Assembly (NCBI GenBank): GCA_033961575.1
Contig: CM066732.1
Span: 97,269,187-97,333,186 of the forward strand
Source: Aselliscus stoliczkanus
Lineage: Eukaryota > Chordata > Mammalia > Chiroptera > Hipposideridae
DNA length: 64,000 nucleotides
Direction: 5' to 3'
Shown: positions 13,004-24,744 of the stretch, piece by piece
Layout of the letters: each line of letters starts with the position of its first letter
How positions within the stretch are numbered: the stretch's first letter is position 1
The notes under the pieces: generated by a model
What the model was told of the DNA's origin: nothing
Database searches by the model: none
What the model saw: the letters and a program-made list of their open reading frames with translations, nothing else
Made by a program: the position numbers and the translations under genes

Positions 13004-13162
13004 TTTCTTTTTTTTTTTCCTTTTTTCTTTTAGTTGAGCCATCCTGCCACCTGTTGGCAGCTTAGCGGCAGCTCAGCTCAGGCTGGGCATCAAACTGCTG
13101 TTGCTCAGAGCTCAGCTCGCACTCTGAGCGAGCTCTTAACCAACTAAGCCACTCGGCCGGAC
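13004..13162 (-). mobile_element. Type C SINE, minus orientation
   Basis: A pyrimidine tail and AGTTGAGCCATCCTGCCACC, TGTTGGCAGC, GCTGTTGCTCAGAGCTCAGC and CCACTCGGCCGGACC give type C in reverse. The L1 sequence CTCCTATCATTTT / CTCCTATCACTTT is duplicated on the two sides. Confidence 0.85.
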
Positions 13163-15809
13163 CTCCTATCACTTTCTTGATGGTGGTCTTTGAAGCACAA
13201 AATGTTTTAAATCTGATGAAATCCTATTTATTTATTTGTTGCTTTGTGGTTTTGGTGTCGTATCTAAGAAACCACTACCCAATCCAAGGTCATGAATACC
13301 TATGTCTATATATTCTTCTAAGAGTTTTATACATTTAAGTCTGTGATACATTTTGAGTAAATTTTTATATATAGAGTGAGGAAAGGGTCTAACTTCATTC
13401 TTTTGCACGTGTATAACTGTTGGAAAGACACACTTCTGTGTTTCTCCTTTACTCTCACACTATACCATACTCACCACACTTCTGACATCAGATGTGTGGC
13501 TTTGCACACATTAAGCTATCCTTCTAGACACCAGCTGGGTGTCCTATAATTCAATTCAATTTTGACACTACTTACCTGTAGTTATCAGATCCCCACAAGG
13601 GCTCAGATCCACAAGACTACCCCTGCTTCAGAATCACAAGTCCCAAATTGTCACCTGTACTTATAACCAACCATCTATAAACTGGGGTTCCCGTTACCCC
13701 ACCACCCCCTTGGGTTCTATAACTTGCTAGGATGGCTCACGGAATTCAGTGAGACACTTACTTAAAGATATGCATGAACAGCCAAATTTGGGGTACACGA
13801 ACAGCCATATTGAGAGATATACGCATACAGAGTAAGGTGTGTGGGAAGGGGTGAAGCGCTTCCATCCTCTCTCTGAGTACGCTACTCTCCCAGCACCTCC
13901 ACATGTTCACCAACTCAGAAACTCTCCAAACCCCGTACTTCTGGAATTTTAATGGAGGCTTCATCTCATAGGCATGATTGATCATTAACTCAATCTCCAG
14001 CCCCTGGACACTTACTGGAGGATAGGAGGTGGAGCTGAAAGTTCAGAACTTCTAATCATGGCTTAGACTTTCTAGGGACCTTACACTATTCTGAAGCTAT
14101 TCAGGAGCCCACCAAAAGTGGCTTCATAGAACAGAAGACAATGCTATCACCTGGGAAATTCAAAGGGATTTAGGGACTCTATGCCAGGAACCAGGGGCAG
14201 AAACCAACATATGTATTTTCTAATATTTTATAATATCCAACCCTGGCACCATCTATTGTCCTGGCACCATCTGTTGAAATGACTTCTTCCCCCATGGAAT
14301 GGACTTGGCACCCTTGTCAAAAATCAACTGACCATAATGTGACAATTTCTGGACTTTTAGTTCTATTCCATTGATCTGTATTTCTATCCTTACGCTAGTA
14401 CCACAATGTCTTGATTACTGTCACTTTGTAATAAGTTTTCAAATCAGGATGTGTGAGTGCTCCAACTTTATTCTTTTTCAAGGTTGTTTTGGTTATTTGG
14501 GGTTCCAATTCCATATTAATTTTAGAATCAGTTTGTCCATTTCTACAGATGCCAGCTAGGACTTTGGCATGGATTGTGTTCAATCTGTAGATCAACTTCA
14601 AGAGTACTAGTATCTTAACAATATTAGGTCTTCCAATCTATACACATCTTTCCATGTATTTAGGTCTACTTTATTTTTCAACAATGTTTGATAACTTTCA
14701 GGGAATAAGTTTCATGCTTCTTTTCTTAAATTTATTCCTAAGTATTTTATTATTGATGCTATTATGAATGGAATTGTTCTCTTAATTTCATTTTTGAATT
14801 GTTCATTGCCAATGTCTAGTGATAAGTGATTTTTGTATATTGATTTTATATAATTTTTTAGTGGAGTCACTAGGATTTTCTATATATAAGATCATGTCAT
14901 CTGCAAGTAGAGATAGTTTCATTTCTTTCCAAACTGGGTACATTTTATTTCATTTTCTTGACTTGAGCAGAAATAATGAGAGCAGAAATCCTTGTCACTT
15001 TCCTTATCTCTGGGGGAGCCAGTCTTTTTACCATATTAGCTGTGGGTCTTTTTAAATAGATGCCCTTTATCAAGATGACAAAGTTCCTTTCTATTCCTAG
15101 TTTGTTTAGTATTTTTATCATGAAGAGATACTGAATTTTGCTAAATGGGTTTCTGTGTCTATTGGCATAATCATGTAATTTTTGTCCTTTGTTCTATTGA
15201 CATGGTGTATTATATTAATTGATTTTCATATTTTGAGCCAATCTGGAATCCAGGCATAAATCCCACTTAGTAATGGCGAATAATTCTTATTATGTGTTGC
15301 TAGATTCTGCTTGCTAGTGTTTTGCTGAGGGTTTTTGTATCTATAACTCATAAGGGACAATGATTTGTCATTTTCTTTACTTTTAATGTCTTTTCCTGGT
15401 TTTGGTAACAGAATGAACCTGGCTTCACAGAATGAACTGGAAATGTTTTCTCCTTTTCTATTTTTTTTTTTTTGGAAGAGTTTGTAAAATAATTATTGTA
15501 AAATAATAATTTTTTAAAAAGGTATTAATTCTTTAAATGTTTGGTAGAATTCACCAGTGAAGCCATCAAGACTGGACTTTCCACTGTGGGTAGGTGTTTT
15601 TTATTATTATTAATTTGATCTCTTTATTTGTTATGGGTTTATTCAGATTTTCCATTTCCTTATAAGTTAGTTTCAATAGTTTATCTTTCTAGGAATTTGT
15701 CCACTTCATGTAAGCTATTTAATTTGTTGCCATGTAGTCCATAATATTTTCTTATTATAATCCTTTTTATCTCTGGAACATCAATAGAAATGTCCCCTCT
15801 TTCATTCCT

Positions 15810-16803
15810 TCAGGTTCAGAATTTCTGTTTGGTTCTCTTTTATAACTTCAATCTCTTTGGTAAAGTACTTCTTTTATTCATTAATTTTACTCCTGAGCTC
15901 ACTAAACTTCCTTTCTAAGTTTTCTTCTATGTTGCTGAAGTTTCTTCATGACTGGCATCTTGGATTGTCTGTCACTTAAATCAGTCTTTCTTGTTGTTGG
16001 TTTCTGAAGATTTGTCAATTTCTTTCTGTGTTACCATGTTACCTTGGTTGTTCATGGTACTTGATGGATTGTTGCTCTGCCTGTGCATCTGAGGTAATGA
16101 ACTCTTTTCTTATTTAGATTCCATTTTGATCTTAACAATTCAACAGGTTGGTAATCAGAGGGCTTCCTATTTCCAGTAGATGGTGCTATAACACAACCTT
16201 TTGTTTTACCTGCACTGCTTGTGCCTCTGAGGTTGCAATGGGGGGCTATCCCTGCAGTCGTGGAAATTGGCACCTGGTAACTGGGGTATCCCTACTGTGT
16301 CCATGTCCTCTCAGTATTGGAGCACTACCACAGCGGTGGGAAGGTGTGGCAGGTAGAAGGGAGCCGGGTTTGTGAACTTGCAGTGCTGTTCTCTTGTTCC
16401 TTAGGACAGCTGGCAAACACTGTGTGTAGCCTGGGGTCTGTATACAAGATTCCGCTGCTGCTACCAGATTCTTCCTCAATGTGGAGAAGGAGCCAGATTT
16501 TTCAGGCACCAGTGCTGCTTCTGCCTCTCTTAGTGAGCCATAGTATGGAGGCTACACCTTGACTCCTCCACCACTACCTGTTAGCTGGGGTAACAGCAGA
16601 TGCCAAGCTGCATGGGCGGACACCATCCCTTGTTTTTCCTCTGTTCCACCTCCACTAGGAGTTCCAATACACCCATCTTCAGATGTACCAATGCATGGAT
16701 CTCTAAGTGATGTTTGTGTGTTGAGCAGAGAACCTTTGTTGGATTATAGATGCCTGACTTGTAAATTTAAAGGGAGATACAGAGGTCTTCTCCTTCCGCC
16801 ATG
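15810..16803 (-). mobile_element. L1 5'-UTR/ORF1-like segment inside L1 ORF2
   Basis: In reverse it starts CATCATGGCGGAAGGAGAAG, is richer in G+C than its surroundings, and ends with an L1 ORF1-like stretch encoding residues such as ENQTEILNLK. The surrounding sequence on both sides is ORF2. GAATGAGGACAT and GAATGAAAGAGGGGACAT at the borders may be a target duplication. There is no A tail at its 3' border, which is odd for an ordinary L1 insertion. Confidence 0.55.
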
Positions 16804-16886
16804 ATGTTTATGTCCTCATTCATGCATTTAGTAACTTAAGTCTTTTTTCTTGGTCTGCCTAGCTAAAGGTTTGTCGACTTCGTTCA

Positions 16887-17312
16887 TTTTTTTTTTTTTT
16901 TAAGATTTTATTGGGGAATTGGCGGAGGGGAACACCGTTGGGGAATCAGGGAAGGGGAACAGACAAGTTGCTGTCTTTTTGTTCTTCAGTCTAGTTGCGG
17001 AGGATGTTGCTTCACTGTTGGTATCGTCATTGCGCTCTTCCCGGATGAGGCAGATTGGTCGCTGGCCTCTGGATGTCGCTCACCACAGCTATTGGCAGCT
17101 CATGCTTGGCTGCCAGCCGCTCACGCTGGCTGCCGGCCACTCACTGTAGCCTATGGCAGCCCACACCATCACTGGGGCTCGCACAGCCCAGCTCCAGGTG
17201 GAGCTGTTGTTAGCTGTAGAGGGCAGTGTCACTGGCCCTCATGTGGGATCCGAACCGGGGCCGCTGGCATCCCAAAACCAGCGCTTAACCAATGCGCCAC
17301 TCGGCCGGCCCC
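16887..17312 (-). mobile_element. Type L SINE, minus orientation
   Basis: In reverse: GGGGCCGGCCGAGTGGCGCA, GCGGCCCCGGTTCGGATCCC (an intact B box), CACTGCCCTCTACAGCTAAC, a CTG-rich body, GATTCCCCAACGGTGTTCCC, CAATAAAATCTTAAAA and an A run. It belongs to the variant with CTAACAACAGC, also seen at 46320, 58121 and 60565. It lies inside the minus-strand L1. Confidence 0.9.
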
Positions 17313-17664
17313 ATTTTTTTCAAAGAACCAATTTGTGGGTTTTTGGGGTTTTCCCCATTGTTTTTCTATTCTCTATTTCATTCATTTCCATTGTAATCTT
17401 CATTATTTCCTTCCTCTGCTTACTTTAGGCTTAATTTGCTCTTCTCTTTCTAGTGTCATAAGGTGCAAGGTTAGGTCATTTATTGGAGATCTTCCTGGTT
17501 TTTTAATTTCGGCATTTACTGCTATAAATTTCCTTCTAAGTACTGCTTATACTATATACCATAATTTTTGAATCTATAGAAAATCATAGCAAGTAGGGTC
17601 ATTAATGCCATATGTATACAGGATACCTTATTATTTTTCTTTGAAGGAGACACCAGACTGATGG

Positions 17665-18060
17665 AAAGAAAAAAGGCATTGGCTTAGAGTTAAATCTCAA
17701 TTCTAAGGGTCACCGGTTAGCTTAGTTGGTTAGAGCGTTGTGCTGATGACTCCAAGGTTTCTGGTTCGATCCCCACATGAGCCACTGTGAGCTGCAGCCT
17801 CCCTAAAAGAGTCAACTATGCCATTGCAGCATGAAAGCAATGTGTAACAATCATGGCTGTTCCCCAATAAAATTTAAAACAAGAAAAAAAGAAAGAAAGA
17901 GAAAGATTTAACTTAAAAAAGAAATCTCAATTCTGCCACTGAATAATTATGGGACCTTGAGCAAGTTTCAGTTTCCTCAGCAGACCTATTGAGAAAATTA
18001 AATGAGATAATGTATTTACAAAGCATTTACCTGATTAACTATCTAGTATTCATTCACCCT
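17665..18060 (+). mobile_element. MIR fragment interrupted by a VES SINE
   Basis: TCAATTCTGCCACTGAATAA, GACCTTGAGCAAGTTTCAGT, TTCCTCAGCAG, AAATGAGATAATGTATTTAC and AAGCATTTACCT are MIR in order. The first part (GGCTTAGAGTTAAATCTCAA) lies left of the VES insertion. Confidence 0.6.
17705..17921 (+). mobile_element. VES-type bat SINE
   Basis: GGTCACCGGTTAGCTTAGTT, GGTTAGAGCGTTGTGCTGAT, CCAAGGTTTCTGGTTCGATC and CCCACATGAGCC form a complete tRNA-like head with A and B boxes. The copy ends TTCCCCAATAAAATTTAAAA and a GAAA-rich tail. AAATCTCAATTCT is duplicated exactly at 17692-17704 and 17922-17934. Confidence 0.88.
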
Positions 18061-18816
18061 TACTAACAGCATCCAAATTTCCCTTGGGGAATAATCTTCC
18101 TCAATTGTGTATCTATTGTCTCAGTGGGCTTGATTCACTCCCATACCCAAAGTTGGGCATTAATTGCTCTGAGCCAATCAGGGTAACCTACAAATTTTTC
18201 TTTTGATGATGGGAAGAAAACTAGATATACATGACCTAAGACTATCAATGTATGACATTACTCTGACAAGTATAATTGTTTCAGAGATGTTCTAATCAAA
18301 GCAAAACTCAATACTTTCTAATATGGTAATTATGAGAAGAGATTATTTTTTTAAAGAAAAAGAATGTAGCTCCCTTCCAGCTGTTACAAGCAACCATCTC
18401 TAAACCATGAAGGAAATGAGGATAAAGTCCACCAAATGGAAGAGATAATACGGAAAAAGAAAGTCAGATGAACAGCTACATGCAAAAGAATGAAAACTAG
18501 ACCCTACCTTACACCATACACAAAAATCAACTCAAAATGGATTAAAGACTTGAATGTAAGTCCTGAAACTATAAAACTCAGGAGAAAACAGAGGCAGTAA
18601 GCTCCTTGACATAGGTCTTGGCAAGGATATTTTAGATTTGACACCAAAAGCAAAAGCAATAAAATTTAAAATAAACAAGTAGAATTACATCAAATTAAAA
18701 AGCTTTTGCACATCAAAGGAAACCATCAACAAAGTGAAAGGCAACCTACTGAATGGGAGAAAATATTTATAAATCATATATCTGATAAGGGGTTAATATC
18801 CAAAATATATAAATAA

Positions 18817-19108
18817 GGGCCAGCCGAGTGGCTCAGGTGGTAAAGAGCTTGCTCAATAGTGTGAGCTGGGGGCCGGCCAAGTGGCGCGGGGGTTGGGAGC
18901 TGGCTTGGGACGCCAGCAGCCCCGGTTCGGATCCTGCATGTGAGGGCCAGTGACACTGCCCTCTTAAAAAAAAAAAAAAAAAGAGTGCAAGCTGAGCTGA
19001 GCTCTGGGCAACAGCAGTTTGATGCCCAGCCTGAGCTGAGCTGCCACTAAGCTGCCAACAGGTGGCAGGATGGCTCAGCTAAAAAAAGGAAAAAAAAAAC
19101 AACAAAAA
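18817..19108 (+). mobile_element. Type C SINE split by a type S SINE
   Basis: The outer type C copy starts GGGCCAGCCGAGTGGCTCAG and resumes at 18983 with GAGTGCAAGCTGAGCTGAGC, ending CAGGATGGCTCAGCTAAAAA. The split falls in the GAGTG(T/C)(G/A)AGCTG segment, which is duplicated. It is located in L1 ORF2. Confidence 0.82.
18868..18982 (+). mobile_element. Type S SINE nested in type C SINE
   Basis: GGGGCCGGCCAAGTGGCGCG to CACTGCCCTCTT and a 17-base A run. The insertion duplicated about 11 bp of the host SINE (AGTGTGAGCTG / AGTGCAAGCTG), so type S was active after this type C copy landed. Confidence 0.85.
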
Positions 19109-20254
19109 ACTCATACCACCCAATAGCAAAAAGAACAATCTGAATAAAAAATGAACAGAGGACCTTAATAGATATTTTTCCAAAGAAGACATCAAATGGT
19201 CAACAGGCACATGAAAAGGTACTCAACATCACTAATAAATGCAAATCAAAAACACAGTGTGCTATCACTTCACATGTGCTAGAATGGCTATTATAAAACA
19301 GACAAGAAATAATAAGTGCTGGGAAGATGTGGAGAAAAGGGAGCATTTGTGCATTGCATTACTGATGGGAATGTAAACTGGTGCAGCCACTATGGAAAAG
19401 AGTATCGAGGTTCCTCAAAAAATTAAAGATAGAACTAACATATGGTCCAGCAATTCCCCTTCTGGGTATATACCTGAAGGAAATGAAATTACTATCTAGA
19501 AGAGAAATCAGCACCCCATTTTCAATGCAGCATTCTTTACAACAGCTAAGACACTGAAACAACCTACGTGTCCACTGACGGATAAATGGATAACATATAT
19601 ACATGTTAAATATAACAATATTATGCAGCCATGAAAAAATAAGGAAACCCTGCCATTTGCAACAACATGGATGGATCTTGAGTACATTGTGCTAAGAGAA
19701 ATAAGTCAGACAGAGAAAGAAAAATACCATGTGATTTCACTTATATGTGGAATTTAAAAAAACGAAGCTCCCAGAAACAAAGAACAGATACGTGGTTGCC
19801 AGAAGTAGGGGATGAGGGATGGGGGGTAGGGGGGAAATAGGTGAAAGTGGCCAAAGGTACAAAGTTCCAGCTGTAAAATAAGTAAGCCCTGGAGATGTCA
19901 TGTGCATTACAGTGACTATAGTTAACAATACTGTGTGTCTATTTGAAAGTTGCTAAGATAATAGATCTCATCATAAGAAAAAAAATGTAACTATGTGAGA
20001 TGAAGGATATTAACTAAACTTGTGGTAATCATTTTGCAATGTACACATATATCAAATCATTATGTTATACACTCACTTGTGACTAATATAAAATTATATG
20101 GCAATTATATCTCAATAAAACTGGAAGAAAAAAGTCAGAATCCAGATCAAAATACACCTAAAGCCTATGCTACCTCTGGATCTTTCAGTTTGGTATGGAG
20201 AAAAAGTGCATGTGCTCAAAACTGTTTGCGTTAAAGATCAGCTTTTTTACTTGC

Positions 20255-20395
20255 TAGTTTGTCACTCGAGGAGTAACAACACTTACCTCAAAGGGTTGTT
20301 GCACAGGTGAAATCATCTAAGATATGTCTAATAGTTAATATAATGCCTGGTACACAGGAAGTGCTCAATATATGCTCCCTATTATTACCATTAAA
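20255..20395 (+). mobile_element. MIR fragment
   Basis: TTACCTCAAAGGGTTGTTGC, AATATAATGCCTGGTACACA and GAAGTGCTCAATATATGCTC are the 3' half of MIR. Confidence 0.65.
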
Positions 20396-20780
20396 GCTTA
20401 GTGATTATGAGTACTAGTTTTGGGACAAGACAGATCTAAGCTAAAATCCCGGCTCTTCTATTTACCACTTTTGTGACTATGGACAGATTAACCTCTTTTA
20501 GGCTCAATTTCCTCAACTATAAAAACAAGGGAAAAGTTGTGGTAGGAATTAGATCAAATAATATTTATTTATTTATTTATTTTAGCTAAGCAATCCTGCC
20601 ACCTGTTGGCAGCTCAGCAGCAGCTCAGCTCCGGCTGGGCATCGAACTGCTGTTGCTCAGAGCTCAGCTCGCACTCTTGAGTGAGCTCTTAACCAACTGA
20701 GCCACTCAGCTGGCCTTTAAATAATATTTTTTTAAAACAATGCCTGGCACAGAAAAAAATGACAAATGCTGGCTAGCACA
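20395..20780 (+). mobile_element. MIR interrupted by a type C SINE
   Basis: AGTTTTGGGACAAGACAGAT, TCCCGGCTCTTCTATTTACC, CTCAATTTCCTCAACTATAA and, right of the SINE, AACAATGCCTGGCACAGAAA give a second MIR directly following the previous one. The SINE at 20567-20718 splits it. Confidence 0.65.
20567..20718 (-). mobile_element. Type C SINE, minus orientation
   Basis: The T-rich tail, TTTTAGCTAAGCAATCCTGC, CACCTGTTGGCAGCTCAGC, CTGCTGTTGCTCAGAGCTC and GAGCCACTCAGCTGGCC give type C in reverse. AAATAATATTT flanks it exactly at 20556-20566 and 20719-20729. Confidence 0.9.
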
Positions 20781-20799
20781 ATAGGTACTATAGGCACCT

Positions 20800-21010
20800 G
20801 TACGATAGGTACAAATGCTTCCCAAAATTGTACCAATTTATACTTCTACTATATGGGACACAAGGGAGTTCTTATTTCTCTATACTTATCAACACTTAAT
20901 ACTGTCAGACTTTTTTTTCCCGCCAATCTGATGGGTATGAATTGGCATCTTGCTGTAATTTGCATTTCTCTAATTGCTAATGAGGCTGAGCATCTTTTCA
21001 TTTGTTGATT
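20800..21010 (-). mobile_element. L1 fragment, minus strand
   Basis: CCAATTTATACTTCTACTAT, TTTGCATTTCTCTAATTGCT and GAGGCTGAGCATCTTTTCAT are antisense L1 3'-end landmarks also present in the block at 11595-17575. Confidence 0.6.
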
Positions 21011-21600
21011 GATCATTAAGAATTACCAGTTCTTATCCTTTGCCCATCCCCTCTGTCCCCTCCTATGACTGACTACCTGGGGCAGGATATCACTGTCTCA
21101 TAGAGCATTTAACTGTAGTCCTTTGCCTCCATGTTCTCCAAATACTTAATGGCCCTCACAAGTTCCCTGTCACTGTAGTCTTCCTCTCCATATTACTGAT
21201 GCCACTTAACTCTCACCTACAGACTCAAGCCCACCTCACTCTCTCCCTTAGGCTCTCCAGGAAACACCTATGGAGCTCTATCAGGCAAATACTCTGGCTG
21301 TCGCCATGCACTCAACCTTGCTGCTTCTAGTCTTGTCCTGACCTAACTCCTTGGTTCTGAAAACTGACCTTCTACCTAGTTTCCCTTTTGTTCCCTTCTC
21401 AATGTTCTGTGAGTTTTTGTATACATTTCTCTTTTTTATACATTTTATACATTTTTCTTATAACTTATCATTCTGCAATGTCACTATTCATTTTCTCTGT
21501 GTCAGTCTCGCTTGATTATGAGCCCCTGAGGACAAAGACCATGCCCTCAGCACCTAGTATAGTGATTCAAAGATATCCAGTGCTTTAGAAGGAAAGGAAG
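21010..21600 (+). mobile_element. Possible L2 fragment
   Basis: The end GATTATGAGCCCCTGAGGAC, AAAGACCATGCCCTCAGCAC, CTAGTATAGTGATTC has the spacing of an L2 3' region. The rest is pyrimidine-rich and too diverged to assign with confidence. Confidence 0.35.
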
Positions 21601-22550
21601 GAAGGAAGTAAAAATGGTAGGTAAATTATCTAGTATCCTGGACTTTGTAGGGCTAAGGTCATTTGCTCCTTCTTCTCCACTGTACTACCCCTCTTTCGCC
21701 ACCATAAGGCCAAATGTCAACCTCAGAATGACAAACACCATTGTCTTGTCATTGTCATGTGCTTCACCTATCTCTTACAATTTATTGGACTTCCCTGATA
21801 TTGACTGCTCCAATGGACTCCCACCTATTGTCCACTTCACCTATTCAACTCTGATTGTACTTCACTGGACCATGACCCATAATGTCACCACCCACACATT
21901 ATTCATAGGATATCTCCCTAAAATACTGTTTTTATCACATCATTTGCCTACTTAAGAAACCATAAACAATAACCCCTGGAGAAATAAGATTAAAATGGTA
22001 AGCCTGGAATTCAAGATTCATTCTACATTACCTATCAACCCTCATTTCCTTCAGTTCTTTAGCATAAATCACTCTGAGGAGGTGTTTCTTTTTTATTCTC
22101 CCCTCAAATGTTCTACTTTGTTTTTTTGCTCATATTATTTCCCTCAACCTCATCTCCTCAAATCAAATACAGCTCTTAAGATCTAAATATCCCTATAGGA
22201 AGTAATATCAACCAATTAATACTCAGGATTAGATTTTCAGATATTAGCAAGTTAGTCACCTAGACAGGTCCTGAAGGGGAAAAAATAAACAAGACAATTA
22301 ACATAAAAGTTCCCTGGAGACTAATAAGAGCAACAGAATCTGGTGCACAAACAGAACTCAAGAAAGAAGTCAGCAAGGTAGCAGTGATCACTAGGAGTTA
22401 TAGGTTGTTGACCTTAAGAAAATATAGGATGGGTATCTAGAAGCCAATTTTAACTTTCTGCTTATGTGTCTCTTATTATTTAAGGAACCCTCTAAAAGAC
22501 AAAAGGAATCCTGAACATACAAACCAGATCTTTACCAACTACTCAAGATA

Positions 22551-22622
22551 TTGGGTTGTTGGAAAAGTCATGATGCATTTTTGCAATGAAAAACAGAAAA
22601 AATGACTTTTCCGACAACCCAA
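22551..22622. mobile_element. 72-bp palindromic mariner-type MITE
   Basis: TTGGGTTGTTGGAAAAGTCA at the left is matched by TGACTTTTCCGACAACCCAA at the right (19 of 20 paired). Between them lies about 32 bp with TGCATTTTTGCAATGAAAAA. TA flanks both ends (22549-22550, 22623-22624), as expected for a Tc1/mariner target duplication. The layout is like that of the human MADE1 element. It contains no coding sequence. Confidence 0.8.
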
Positions 22623-22768
22623 TACTACCACTAAAGTTTTTTCTTACTCTTCTAGCTCTTAATCACTCTAACCCAATACAGAATGCTTATGGTCTGTCAT
22701 CAAGCTCTGTACAAAAGAGAATCAGTGATATATCCACCTAAAAAAGGTGATAAATAGACTCAATTTAG

Positions 22769-22785
22769 ATAGATAGATAATATCT
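22769..22785. repeat. (GATA)n microsatellite remnant
   Basis: TAGATAGATAGATAATA, an imperfect tetranucleotide run, is followed by ATCTATAGATATTATA. Confidence 0.7.
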
Positions 22786-23833
22786 ATAGATATTATACAG
22801 TAAGGCTGTACCGGGCTAGTTAAACAGAGATTTTTAACTGTGATATAAAAAAGGATTTCTATTCATCTAAGGTGAGTAGTGGTAACATGATAAACTCTCT
22901 TCTAGCTGTCCAGTCTTTTTTTCAATGAATAGATATGCTGTACGCTAAACTAAATGCATATAATCTAATGAATCTTGTTGTTCTTACAATTTCAGATGAT
23001 CATCTATTACTCTTGCTTTCCATTTAAGAGCTTAAAAACTATGGCAGGTTTGGTATTGTGCTCTATACCCCTGCATTAAATATTAAAAAGAGTAACAATA
23101 TCATGCAAAAGCCAAGTAATTTTACATTACTTGCTGTTAGAGGAAAATAAAACAATCAGAAAGGAACACGAGTTATTTTCCTTTTTAAGTAAAAAAGCCA
23201 TTTAGTAATAAAGTGAAAAGCTGAGCTAAAAGTATCCCAAACCCACTACTGGGGATGCTCTGGAATTCAAAGAACAAATCCCAGGTCATTTACAAATTAG
23301 CAAACACTGAGATTCTGCAAAAATGGGTTACTCTATACTGCTAAAAACACCACAAAACCAGTCTTAGCCTCCTTATCTCTCTATCATTTACTCCTATTTT
23401 ACCCACTCCTCACCAAAAACAAACAAACCACTCTCACCCTAATAATAACTCATGGAATATCTATACCATGGGTGATAGGCCTGTTCTAAGAATCTACAAT
23501 GTTGTTGAAAGAAATGAACTTATTACAAGACTAATACAGACAATATAAGAACAAATGATAGCTTATAGGGACAAAGAACAAGCATGCACGGAGTTAACTT
23601 GACAGTGATACAAAAAGAAGGAAGGGGTGTCCTCTTAAAGAAGTCCCCAAGAAAAATTCAGCCAAAAAAACTAAAATACAAAGTCTCCTACCAGCTCTCA
23701 CATGGATGGCCATCTAACAACCCCTTAGGTTCTGGGTAGCTCACCAGGAGCCAAATGCAGAAGGAAGTTTCCAAACCATCAAAGGGAATTCTATAATTAA
23801 AATAATAGCCAAATTATAACTACTACCAGGCTC

Positions 23834-23967
23834 GGGCCGGCCGAGTGGCGTTGTGGTTAAGCGATGGCTTGGGAAGCCAGCGGCCCCGGTTCGGGTTCCA
23901 CATATGAGGGCCAGTGATACTGCCCTAAGGAAAAATAAATAAATAAATAAAATAAAATAAAAATAAA
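23834..23967 (+). mobile_element. Type S SINE
   Basis: GGGCCGGCCGAGTGGCGTTG to CCAGTGATACTGCCCTAAGG, then a tail of AAAT and AAAAT units. ACTACCAGGCTC flanks it exactly (23822-23833 and 23968-23979). Confidence 0.92.
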
Positions 23968-24744
23968 ACTACCAGGCTCTTGTGGTTAGAGTGTGGGAGG
24001 AATGAGCACAATTTCATCACTCTATGTTTAAAATGTAGTTATCTGTTACAAAAATGTATGAACAAATACATATAAAAACAGGAGAGAAAAGAATTAGGGG
24101 ACCACTCCAAGAGGCCCAACATCTGTATAACTGGTGTTCCATAAGAGAAGACAGAGAAAATAGATGGGTGGAAATCACCAACAAAGTAATTCAAGAAAAT
24201 TTCACAAGAAAAACCTTCAGACTGTAAGTTTGAATAAACAACACTAAATGAAAACACACATATACCATGGTATATCATCATGAAATTTTAACACTAGGGA
24301 AAAAGAAAAACTTAAAAGTTGCTAAAGTAACAACAATTATAATAGAATTACACTTCCCAACTACTACAATGAGTCTGAAGACTAATTTCTTAAGTAAAAT
24401 TATTTTCAATTCAGGATTCTATATCCAGCCAGTTTTGCATTTAAACATCAAGGTAAGATAAAAACTCTTTCAGACATGCAAGAGAGGTCTCAAAAATATA
24501 TCTCCCATGCACCCTTTACAGGAAGCTAGTAGAGGGGTACTTCCCTAAAATGAGAATAAATGAAAAAGAGAAAGGGATTCAACAAGGCATAAAATATAAA
24601 GGAGAAGCAAAGGGAAGCTGCAGAAAAGCATTGAGAGGTGATCCAAGTATGACAGTTGTGAACATAGAGAATAACTAGGCATGACTGGAGCCTACTAGGA
24701 GGTTCCTGGAGAGATTTCCCTAAGAAGAAATTAAAAGTTGCTGT

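Larger units (their letters stand above)
11595..17575 (-). mobile_element. L1 element, minus strand, old and interrupted
   Basis: Antisense L1 landmarks run from the 3' UTR (AAAGTGTGAAATTCAATGGT, 11650) through the ORF2 C-terminal region (GAGCATCTTTTCATGAGC, 12810; TGTTCTATTGACATGGTG, 15189) to mid ORF2 (TGCCTAGCTAAAGGTTTG, 16856; CAAAGAACCAATTTGTGGG, 17320). It is non-functional, with many stops. It is interrupted by SINEs at 11763-12275, 13004-13162 and 16887-17312, and by an L1 5'-type segment at about 15810-16803. Confidence 0.8.
18468..20135 (+). mobile_element. L1 3' end, plus strand
   Basis: ATGCAAAAGAATGAAAACTA, CAACTCAAAATGGATTAAAG, GGGAGAAAATATTTATAAAT, then the ORF2 C-terminal region (CAATTCCCCTTCTGGGTATA, 19450; GGATGGATCTTGAGTACATT, 19669) and the 3' UTR ending near TCTCAATAAAACTGGAAG. 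It is degenerate and interrupted by the nested SINEs at 18817-19108. Confidence 0.82.

Noticed and set aside
16052..16804. Cluster of overlapping ORFs in a less AT-rich segment
   Set aside because: The segment is an L1 5'-type region in reverse. The higher G+C content lengthens chance ORFs on both strands.
17707..17780. tRNA-like sequence with A and B boxes
   Set aside because: It is the head of a VES SINE with an A-rich tail and target duplications, not a tRNA gene. The same applies to all GGCCGGCC heads.
22551..22622. Transcription terminator or CRISPR-like hairpin
   Set aside because: The TA flanks and the MITE layout in a mammalian intron explain the palindrome. There are no spaced direct repeats anywhere in the window.
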